Shown: piece after piece, positions 1 to 5,243 of the stretch
How the letters are laid out: every line of letters begins with the position of its first letter
Position numbering within the stretch: the first letter of the stretch is position 1
Assembly: GCA_021799835.1 (NCBI GenBank)
Contig: JAJYZQ010000040.1
Location: 1-5,243 of the forward strand
Length of the DNA stretch: 5,243 nt
From: a bacterium
GTDB taxonomy: Bacteria > Patescibacteriota > Minisyncoccia > JAJYZQ01
Direction of reading: 5' to 3'
Notes under the pieces: model-generated
Told to the model about the DNA's origin: nothing
Database searches by the model: none
What the model saw: the letters and a program-made list of their open reading frames with translations, nothing else
Translations under genes and position numbers: made by a program

Positions 1-485
1 GTCTTTCCCACGCCCGCACCGCCAAAGAGGCCGCTTTTGCCACCCTTTATCATAGGACAGATCAAGTCAATCACTTTAATGCCAGTTTCCAGTACTTCGG
101 TTTTAACGGTCTGCTGTGCAAAATCAGGTGCCGCGCGATGAATGGGAGAACGTTTGATCGCATCGGGAAGCGGCGCATGGTCATCAATATGTTCGCCCAG
201 CACATTAAAGAGCCGGCCAAGCACTTCCTTGCCTACCGGCACGACAATAGGGTGACCGGTATCGGTCACTTCCATCCCCCGCCGCACGCTATCCGTACTG
301 CCCATAGCAATGGCACGCACTCGATTCAAGCCAAGATGCTGTGCTACTTCAAGCGTTAATGATTGATCAAGTGCTGTTGCTATGGTCAAAGCATTCAGGA
401 TGTTCGGCAAGCGCTCGGCAAAATCCACGTCCACTACCGGCCCCATTACTTGCGCTACTTTTCCCTTGTTTGTTTTATCTGGCAT
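1..485 (-). CDS. atpD: F0F1 ATP synthase subunit beta, 3'-truncated by window edge
   Basis: This is the N-terminal 161 residues of the catalytic beta subunit of the F1 head, which makes or hydrolyses ATP at the alpha/beta interfaces on the cytoplasmic side. The ATG at 483-485 starts a protein reading MPDKTNKGKVAQVMGPVVDV, with the usual beta-barrel domain (about residues 8-80). The nucleotide-binding domain then begins, including VIDLICPMIKGGK (138-150). The window ends inside the Walker A loop GGAGVGK (155-161); the two remaining bases fit the expected Thr. The rest, including the catalytic Glu and the DELSEED region, lies outside. A TAA stop in the same frame lies five codons upstream and no other ATG precedes this one, so the start is firm. 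No Shine-Dalgarno motif is visible before it. It follows atpG after 34 nt as the last visible gene of the operon. The family call is near certain. Confidence 0.98.
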   Translation of the reverse strand, partial: MPDKTNKGKVAQVMGPVVDVDFAERLPNILNALTIATALDQSLTLEVAQHLGLNRVRAIAMGSTDSVRRGMEVTDTGHPIVVPVGKEVLGRLFNVLGEHIDDHAPLPDAIKRSPIHRAAPDFAQQTVKTEVLETGIKVIDLICPMIKGGKSGLFGGAGVGK

Positions 486-519
486 ATATTTGGTTGATTA
501 CATTAATCGCATCAAAAAT

Positions 520-1437
520 CTACGCGTTGTCCATCACCTCTTTGCTGCTCGCCACCTCAATAATGTGCCGCGTAATAATGGCCTGCCGTGTTTTATTGTA
601 CGCCATTTGCAAGCGGCCGTGGAGATTTTTTGAATTATCGCTGGCATTTTTCATTGCAAGCAGGCGGCTGGAATGCTCAGCGGCATTGGTTTCCAAAATG
701 ATGTGATAGAGCTGCGCCTCAAGAAGAAACGGGATGGTTTGATTCAATAACGCTTCAGCAGGCACATCAAAATTATACGGCGCGGACGCAGAAGGCAAAG
801 AGACATCTGTTTCATTTTGCACCGCACCGACTGCATAAGTCAACGTTTCTCGCAGCGCTTCCGGAGAGGACGGCAGGATTTGCATTACCGTAGGATGGTT
901 GAGAAATGAAGAAATAAATTTGCTATAGGCCGCATACACTGATTTATACTCCCCTGTGCGGGCAAATGCGTTGGTTACAAAGTCCGCGAGATCCCGCACA
1001 TCGTCCAGCACCACTGCATCGCCGAAGCTTTCTCGTTCCCATACGATCGGCACGCCGCGTGCGGCGAAAAAAGAAACTGCTTTTTTGCCCACTGCAACAA
1101 TCTCCACATCAGTGTGCGTGCGATAAAATTCCAATGCAATCTTAAGAATGCCTGCATTGAATGATCCGCACAGTCCTTTGTCCGACGCAAGCACGATCAG
1201 CATAGTCTTCTGTGCATGCAGCGGCTCATTGAACCACACGATATCCCTGCTCTCTATGGATGAAGCGGAAAAGTTGAGCAAAATTTGCATCGCCGCAAAA
1301 GAAAATGGCCGTGCAGCAAGCGCTTTCGTTTGCGATCGGCGCATTTTATTGACCGAAACCATTTCAATGGCTTTCGTGATCTGATGAATGTTATGGGTAG
1401 CGCGAAGCCGCGCTTTGAGGTGTTTCAGTGATGCCAT
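520..1437 (-). CDS. atpG: F0F1 ATP synthase subunit gamma
   Basis: Gamma is the central rotor shaft that couples c-ring rotation to the catalytic sites of the alpha3beta3 head. The product is 305 residues, slightly longer than the usual 285-295. The N-terminal helix has the family pattern (HNIHQITKAIEMVSVNKMRR, 15-34). The Rossmann-like middle domain carries SDKGLCGSFN (85-94), and the C-terminal helix has AEHSSRLLAMKNASDN (253-268) and YNKTRQAIIT (280-289). The last residues read IIEVASSKEVMDNA, where the family usually has a Gly-Ala pair (as in E. coli TEIVSGAAAV), so the tip of the shaft is divergent. The start ATG is 13 nt after the atpA stop with no recognisable ribosome binding site; translation is probably coupled to atpA. 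The stop is TAG. Confidence 0.98.
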   Translation of the reverse strand: MASLKHLKARLRATHNIHQITKAIEMVSVNKMRRSQTKALAARPFSFAAMQILLNFSASSIESRDIVWFNEPLHAQKTMLIVLASDKGLCGSFNAGILKIALEFYRTHTDVEIVAVGKKAVSFFAARGVPIVWERESFGDAVVLDDVRDLADFVTNAFARTGEYKSVYAAYSKFISSFLNHPTVMQILPSSPEALRETLTYAVGAVQNETDVSLPSASAPYNFDVPAEALLNQTIPFLLEAQLYHIILETNAAEHSSRLLAMKNASDNSKNLHGRLQMAYNKTRQAIITRHIIEVASSKEVMDNA

Positions 1438-1450
1438 ACGTGAATGCTAT

Positions 1451-3055
1451 CTATTTTTCAGTTGCCGCGGACGCTTCATGGGTAGCGTTGAATATCTCTC
1501 CAAAGTCCCGCAGAACTTTTTGCATTTTTTCTTCTGTTTCTGCGGTAAGCTTAGGGTTTGTGTTGATCTCTTCTGCTAAGTGCCGCTGGGATGAGCGGAG
1601 ATACGCTAAGAATTGTTCGTGCCACTCACCGATGCGCTCTACTGCCACATCATCCACAAAACCGCGTGTGCCCGCATAAATAACCATTGCCTGTTCGGCT
1701 ATGGACAAGGGGTCGTACTGGCGCTGGTTAAGAATCGCCATCAAGCGCTGGCCCTTATCCAGTTTCTTTTTGGTTTCCGGATCCATATCGGAACCGAACT
1801 GCGCAAACGCTGCAAGCTCGCGAAATTGCGCAAGATCCAACTTCATTCTGCCCGAGACCTTTTTCATAATATGGGTCTGCGCGTTAGAACCCACGCGGGA
1901 TACAGAGAGCCCTACGTTGATTGCCGGCTTAAATCCCTGATGAAAGAGATCCGACTCCAAAAATATCTGGCCATCAGTGATAGAGATAACATTTGTCGGC
2001 ACATAGGCGGAAATATCTCCCGCTTGCGTTTCAATGATGGGAAGAGCAGTGAGTGATCCACCGCCTTTCTGCTGATTGAGCTTTGCCGCGCGTTCCAAGA
2101 GCCGCGAGTGCAGATAAAATACGTCACCCGGATACGCCTCACGGCCTGGCGGGCGGCGCAACAACAAAGAAAGTTCGCGCCACGCAACGGCGTGTTTAGA
2201 AAGATCATCATAAATGACTAATGCATCTTGGCCGTGGTCGCGAAAATATTCACCCAATGTACACCCTACATACGGCGCGATATAGATATGTGCAGCGCTT
2301 TGTGCGGCACCGGCATTCACCACGATGGAATATTTCAGAGCACTGTGTTCGGCAAGTGTGCGCACGAGCCGTGCGGTCTTCGCCTCTTTTTGGCCGATCG
2401 CCACATAAATACAAACAACTGGTTTCACAGCACCGCGTTTTTTTTGATTGATGATGGCATCTAAAACCAATGCGGTCTTGCCGGTTTGCCGATCGCCTAA
2501 AATAAGCTCGCGCTGGCCTCGGCCGATCGGTATCATACCGTCAATTGCGGTAATGCCGGTTTGCAAAGGCGTTTCAACACCTTCGCGGTCTACCACGCCG
2601 GGCGCAGGATTTTCCAGAGGATATGCAGTATCCGGAGCAATGCTTCCTTTACCATCTAGAGGATTACCCAAGACATCAATCACCCGACCCAGAAAATTTT
2701 TACCTACATTGACGCTAAATAGTTTGCCGGTAGAGCGCACCAGATCGCCTTCTTTAATTTTTGTATAATCGCCAAATACAATGATGCCCGCCTTGTCTTC
2801 TTCCAAATTGAGCACCATACCAGTGATTGGCTCATACGGATTGTTGGCGTTTTCACCGAAATTCTTCGGCTCAATAAGCACCTGTTCTCCAGCACCCGCT
2901 TCGGATAAGCCACCAGCTTGAATGATGCCTTCGCTTACTTCAATAACTTCGCCGATGTTCTCTTGCGTGACGGTGCTTGACCACTCGGCAATGCCGGTCT
3001 TTAAATTTTGGAGCACTTCTTCCGCTGCTGCGGAAAACGTTGTCGGTTTTTCCAT
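1451..3055 (-). CDS. atpA: F0F1 ATP synthase subunit alpha
   Basis: Alpha is the non-catalytic, nucleotide-binding subunit of the F1 head, alternating with beta and contributing an arginine finger to the catalytic sites. The 534-residue product is a little longer than the usual 500-515. In order it shows an N-terminal helix (about 8-25) that normally docks on delta, a beta-barrel (about 30-105), the P-loop GDRQTGKTA (187-195), and VAIGQK (218-223) with Gln where beta has its catalytic Glu. Walker B lies in LVIYDDLSKHA (279-289), followed by RRPPGREAYPGDVFYLHSRL (300-319). The arginine finger is R387 in SVSRVGS, and a C-terminal helical domain ends in a polar Ala/Glu/Lys tail. It begins only 5 nt after the atpH stop with no Shine-Dalgarno motif, which implies translational coupling. 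The stop is TAG. Confidence 0.99.
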   Translation of the reverse strand: MEKPTTFSAAAEEVLQNLKTGIAEWSSTVTQENIGEVIEVSEGIIQAGGLSEAGAGEQVLIEPKNFGENANNPYEPITGMVLNLEEDKAGIIVFGDYTKIKEGDLVRSTGKLFSVNVGKNFLGRVIDVLGNPLDGKGSIAPDTAYPLENPAPGVVDREGVETPLQTGITAIDGMIPIGRGQRELILGDRQTGKTALVLDAIINQKKRGAVKPVVCIYVAIGQKEAKTARLVRTLAEHSALKYSIVVNAGAAQSAAHIYIAPYVGCTLGEYFRDHGQDALVIYDDLSKHAVAWRELSLLLRRPPGREAYPGDVFYLHSRLLERAAKLNQQKGGGSLTALPIIETQAGDISAYVPTNVISITDGQIFLESDLFHQGFKPAINVGLSVSRVGSNAQTHIMKKVSGRMKLDLAQFRELAAFAQFGSDMDPETKKKLDKGQRLMAILNQRQYDPLSIAEQAMVIYAGTRGFVDDVAVERIGEWHEQFLAYLRSSQRHLAEEINTNPKLTAETEEKMQKVLRDFGEIFNATHEASAATEK

Positions 3056-3060
3056 AGTAT

Positions 3061-3453
3061 TTAATGGGTTAATCGCGTTTTCATTTCATTGAGCTGCCGG
3101 CGAGAACTCGCATCGATCAGCCAGTTTTTATAGCGCACGATGATGCCACTTATGAGTGACGGGTCGTGATGCAAACGGATCGTCCCACGGAATTGCAATG
3201 TGTGGGTGATATGATGAGCAAGGTGTTCCGTCAGGGTCTCGGCGGTATAGATGTCTACCGCTTCTTCGCGGCCGGCTTGATCAGCAACCATGCGCGCGAC
3301 AATAGGCAAGAGCGCAATATCATGGCGCTGATGCAGAATATCCACCAGCTCTAACCACACACGCTCGGCAGGAACGCCAAAAACACGGGTTTTGCGGAAA
3401 AAGAATCGTGAGTAGCGCACTAGTTTCTTTTTTTCTTTCTTGGTGATGATCAT
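3061..3453 (-). CDS. atpH: F0F1 ATP synthase subunit delta, short form
   Basis: Delta caps the F1 head and links it to subunit b, forming the top of the peripheral stalk. The product has only 130 residues against about 175-180 in the family. The C-terminal part is clear: VDIYTAETLTEHL (66-78) matches the family VxxxSAxPL segment, and DPSLISGIIVRYKNWLIDAS (97-116) is the delta signature, with Ser in place of one Gly. Residues about 33-60 align by eye with the last N-terminal-domain helices of E. coli delta; the preceding four or so helices seem absent, replaced by a Lys/Arg/Phe-rich start. A TGA stop in the same frame lies at 3466-3468, inside the upstream hairpin, so the ATG at 3451-3453 is the first possible one and the protein cannot be longer. 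Position between atpF and atpA supports the call. An A-run rather than a Shine-Dalgarno motif precedes the start. Confidence 0.93.
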   Translation of the reverse strand: MIITKKEKKKLVRYSRFFFRKTRVFGVPAERVWLELVDILHQRHDIALLPIVARMVADQAGREEAVDIYTAETLTEHLAHHITHTLQFRGTIRLHHDPSLISGIIVRYKNWLIDASSRRQLNEMKTRLTH

Positions 3454-3464
3454 TATTTTTTTCT

Positions 3465-3537
3465 GTCATCCTGAACCTGCCTGCCGGTTCACCTCGCTAA
3501 AGCTTTGGCGAAGGAGGATGGGCAGGCTCAGGATGAC
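3465..3537 (-). repeat. Long inverted repeat (REP-like hairpin) in the atpF-atpH gap
   Basis: On the + strand the left arm GTCATCCTGAACCTGCC (3465-3481) is matched by the right arm GGCAGGCTCAGGATGAC (3521-3537). This is a 17-bp stem with one A:C mismatch. Read as the minus-strand transcript, that mismatch becomes a G:U wobble, so the RNA stem is unbroken. A second nested palindrome, CGCTAAAG/CTTTGGCG (3495-3510), sits in the loop, so the folded RNA would be a long two-part hairpin. It ends 11 nt before the atpH start codon. There is no T-run after the stem in the minus direction, so it is not a typical intrinsic terminator. The GTCATCCTGA arm type resembles palindromes dispersed between genes in many bacterial genomes; that is from memory. 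Possible roles are a REP-like repeat, an RNA-processing or stability element, or a translational brake on atpH. Confidence 0.85.
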
Positions 3538-3567
3538 GCAGATGATATAAATGCCGATATTCTTAAA

Positions 3568-4092
3568 TTACGCAGTGCGTTCCGCTTGACGGCTTTCCGC
3601 AACATCACGAAGCGCGTGCTCTATGATCCGGTCATTCATTTCTGTTGAAAGCTGCTCGCGGATGACCCTCTCTGTTGCCATGACGACCATCGCAGCGATC
3701 TCTTCTTTGGTCGCGCGGAGCATCTGTTCCTTTTCTGCAGCAAGCGTTTGCTTGCCTTCTGCCAGCATTGCCTGGATCTTTTCTTGAGTAAGCGCTGCCA
3801 TCTCCTGCTGCAGCGCCTCGCTCTGTTGTTTTGCGGCAAGAAGAGTGTCACTCGCTTCTTTTTTTGCATGTGCCACGATCTCCTCACGCAGATGCCGGAT
3901 ACTTTCCATTTCTTGCTCTATCTCATCAACTTTCTGCATACTTGCAGCAATCTTCTGCCGGCGTGCTTCCAATACCTGCAATATCGGCTGGTATAAAAAG
4001 CGCTTGAGGATATATAAGAGCACGAGAAAATTCACGATCTGCAGCAACAGAACTTCCCAATTGACTCCTAATTTTGTCAGTGTTTCGGTCAT
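3568..4092 (-). CDS. atpF: F0F1 ATP synthase subunit b
   Basis: Subunit b is the membrane-anchored peripheral stalk that holds the F1 head still against the rotating c-ring. The 174-residue length is typical (about 155-175). Residues 9-31 carry the family start GVNWEVLLLQIVNFLVLLYI, which forms the single transmembrane helix. LKRFLYQPIL (29-38) and the LEARRQKI segment (41-48) follow. Residues about 45-145 are a highly charged Glu/Lys/Gln/Ala-rich coiled coil. The C-terminal part, ATERVIREQLSTEMNDRIIE (139-158), matches the region that contacts delta. The start ATG has the best ribosome binding site in the window (GAGGT, 8 nt upstream). It lies 19 nt after atpE. A 114-nt gap with a hairpin separates it from atpH. 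There is one b gene and no b' paralogue in view. Confidence 0.97.
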   Translation of the reverse strand: MTETLTKLGVNWEVLLLQIVNFLVLLYILKRFLYQPILQVLEARRQKIAASMQKVDEIEQEMESIRHLREEIVAHAKKEASDTLLAAKQQSEALQQEMAALTQEKIQAMLAEGKQTLAAEKEQMLRATKEEIAAMVVMATERVIREQLSTEMNDRIIEHALRDVAESRQAERTA

Positions 4093-4100
4093 AGGATTCT

Positions 4101-4105
4101 ACCTC
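4101..4105 (-). promoter_or_regulatory. Shine-Dalgarno site of atpF
   Basis: The minus strand reads GAGGT here, 8 nt before the atpF ATG. It is the only convincing Shine-Dalgarno sequence among the six visible start regions in the window, and it supports the chosen atpF start. The atpE start has only a weak GAAAG (4347-4351) at a similar distance, and the starts of atpA, atpG and atpD have none that I can see. Confidence 0.7.
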
Positions 4106-4111
4106 GCGGCA

Positions 4112-4339
4112 TTACAAGAATTTGATAATCAAGCTAATGACCAAGGCATAAATGGCGAGCGCTTCCGCGAATGCAATGCCTAAGATCATCACGGATTGCA
4201 CCTTACCGGCTGTTTCCGGATTTCTGCTGATCGCCTCTACAGCTTTTGCGCCAATAAGCCCAATGCCGATGCCCGGACCCATTACGCCCAAACCGATCGC
4301 CAATGCGGAGGCGAGAAGCTGTGCTGCTTGTGTTGACAT
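4112..4339 (-). CDS. atpE: F0F1 ATP synthase subunit c (proteolipid)
   Basis: Subunit c is the small hairpin protein whose ring rotates as protons pass through the membrane. At 75 residues it has normal length. Helix 1 (about 7-30) carries the close-packing glycine motif GPGIGIG (21-27). The polar cytoplasmic loop is SRNPE (38-42), and helix 2 (about 48-72) carries the ion-binding carboxylate E59 in GIAFAEALAIYALV (54-67). The helix-1 Gln and the Ser after the Glu that mark Na+-binding rings are Ile26 and Ala60 here, so protons are the expected coupling ion. The ATG is fixed by a same-frame TAA two codons upstream (4343-4345). A weak GAAAG lies about 7 nt before it. The gene is 62 nt after atpB and 19 nt before atpF. 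Confidence 0.98.
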   Translation of the reverse strand: MSTQAAQLLASALAIGLGVMGPGIGIGLIGAKAVEAISRNPETAGKVQSVMILGIAFAEALAIYALVISLIIKFL

Positions 4340-4401
4340 ACGTTATCTTTCAGCCGATTCGCCCTTACCGCAGTAACAGCGAACAGCCATAATTTAATTG
4401 A

Positions 4402-5243
4402 TTATTGATGTGCTGATGTGTGGATCTCTGCAACGGGCGCTTGCGGCAATGATCTATACGCTTTGATCTTGCTGGATAGGGGCTCTGCCGCTTCCTGCCG
4501 TACCCGATTATCCGGCGTACGCTCTTCCTCTTCCGTTTCTTCCACGGCAATCCCCATAAACACTGCCGTCAGCCCCGCAAATACCACCGCCTGTATGGCA
4601 CCCACAAACAATTCCAAAAACAGGAACGGAATGGGCAATGCAAGCGGCATCAAAAACGCGCTCACCGCCAACAATACTTCACCCGCAAAAATATTGCCGA
4701 ACAACCGGAAAGAAAAGGAAATGATTTTGGACACTTCACTGATGATCTCCAAGATCCCCACAAAGAATCCCAACGCGCTTTTGAAGGAAATATATTTGCG
4801 CAGATGCTTGATTAGGCCGAGGTTTTTGATGCTGAATGCCTGTATTGACAAAATGGACACGAACGCCAATGCTATAGTGAAGTTTAGGTCGCTAGAGGGC
4901 GAACGCATAAAAGGAATAAAGGCAGTTACGCCGTTCACGGTTTTATCTATGCCAATGCTGCCTAATCCCGGTAAAATTTCTACCCAGTTTGACGCAAGCA
5001 CGAACAATAATATCGTTACCACCAGCGGAAAGAGCACATAGCTGACATTGCGGTTGCCCGTAATATCGTCCAGGAGATCCAGTGCCGCATCAAATACCGC
5101 TTCCACCGCATTTTGCTTGCCATCCGGGACCATTCGTATTTTCCAGCCGAGAATAAGCGCTGCCAAAGCAAGTACTGCCATTCCCGCCCAGGTCATCAGC
5201 AAGGTATTGGTGATGGGGAGCCCCCAAAGTGAAAATAGTGTAT
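4402..5243 (-). CDS. atpB: F0F1 ATP synthase subunit a, 5'-truncated by window edge, with C-terminal tail
   Basis: Subunit a provides the two proton half-channels next to the c-ring. The frame stays open to the window edge. The visible N-terminus reads TLFSLWGLPITNTLLMTW, the family's first-helix start, so the true start codon lies outside and the TTG at 5200-5202 is internal. About 279 residues are visible. Several hydrophobic helices follow. The essential arginine is in SFRLFGNIFAGE (Arg codon at 4705-4707, equivalent to E. coli R210), with the Glu nine residues later equivalent to E. coli E219. The last helix carries GAIQAVVF, with Gln equivalent to E. coli Q252 and a Glu seven residues earlier in the place of H245. 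After AVEE, where family members usually end, a polar tail of about 43 residues continues (Glu-rich cluster, then mixed charge). The stop is TAA. Confidence 0.97.
   Translation of the reverse strand, partial: TLFSLWGLPITNTLLMTWAGMAVLALAALILGWKIRMVPDGKQNAVEAVFDAALDLLDDITGNRNVSYVLFPLVVTILLFVLASNWVEILPGLGSIGIDKTVNGVTAFIPFMRSPSSDLNFTIALAFVSILSIQAFSIKNLGLIKHLRKYISFKSALGFFVGILEIISEVSKIISFSFRLFGNIFAGEVLLAVSAFLMPLALPIPFLFLELFVGAIQAVVFAGLTAVFMGIAVEETEEEERTPDNRVRQEAAEPLSSKIKAYRSLPQAPVAEIHTSAHQ

Noticed and set aside
341..706. Open frames on the + strand, here and at 1613-2056 and 4418-5041
   Set aside because: They lie opposite well-conserved ATP synthase genes, have unremarkable composition and match no family I recognise; they are antisense shadows.
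3465..3537. Hairpin as an intrinsic terminator ending an upstream transcript
   Set aside because: In the minus direction the stem is followed by an A-rich stretch and not a T-run, and the operon continues in the same order on both sides.
3538..3567. Internal promoter upstream of atpH (TATCAT-like -10)
   Set aside because: The -10 resemblance is fair, but no -35 match is found at proper spacing and the region is simply AT-rich.
3454..3567. Frameshifted remnant of the delta N-terminal domain in the atpF-atpH gap
   Set aside because: Translating the gap in the other minus-strand frames gives no delta-like helix; the space is nearly all hairpin.
5200..5202. TTG as the start codon of atpB
   Set aside because: The frame stays open to the window edge and the residues before it (GLPITNT) match the conserved start of subunit a, so the true start is outside the window.
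1..5243. Recoded TGA (genetic code 25 or 4), as known in some CPR bacteria
   Set aside because: No visible stop is TGA, but all seven genes are intact under the standard code with no in-frame TGA, and glycines of the c subunit use GGN codons. Six stops are too few to make the absence of TGA meaningful.

Overview
The window holds one block of genes, all on the minus strand: an F-type (F0F1) H+-transporting ATP synthase operon in the standard bacterial order. In transcription order, from high to low coordinates, it reads atpB (subunit a, 5' end cut by the window edge), atpE (c), atpF (b), atpH (delta), atpA (alpha), atpG (gamma) and atpD (beta, cut off at its Walker A loop). Coding fills almost the whole window. 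The gaps between genes are 62, 19, 114, 5, 13 and 34 nt, so this looks like one co-transcribed unit. The partners expected just outside, atpC (epsilon) downstream and possibly atpI upstream, are not visible. No non-coding stretch exceeds 300 bases, and there are no RNA genes, mobile-element genes or CRISPR arrays.

The genes form a complete rotary machine apart from epsilon. Subunits a, b and the c-ring form the membrane proton turbine, and alpha, beta and gamma form the catalytic head and rotor shaft. The b and delta subunits form the peripheral stalk. Catalytic and ion-path residues are present: the c-subunit carboxylate, the a-subunit arginine, the alpha P-loop and arginine finger, and the beta P-loop as far as visible. 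The c subunit lacks the Na+-ligand set, which argues for a proton-driven enzyme.

The organism is a bacterium using the standard code; the six visible stop codons are TAA or TAG and none is TGA. The divergent sequences, a short delta subunit, poor Shine-Dalgarno signals and a GTCATCCTGA-type intergenic palindrome together suggest a Candidate Phyla Radiation (Patescibacteria, perhaps Parcubacteria-like) genome. This is an impression from memory, not a database result.

I see no new multi-gene system here. The departures worth a second look are: (i) a delta subunit of only 130 residues that appears to lack most of its N-terminal helical domain; (ii) a 73-nt long hairpin in the atpF-atpH gap, ending 11 nt before the delta start codon and paired better in the transcribed RNA than on the other strand; (iii) a hydrophilic C-terminal tail of about 43 residues on subunit a; and (iv) loss of the usual Gly-Ala pair at the C-terminus of gamma.
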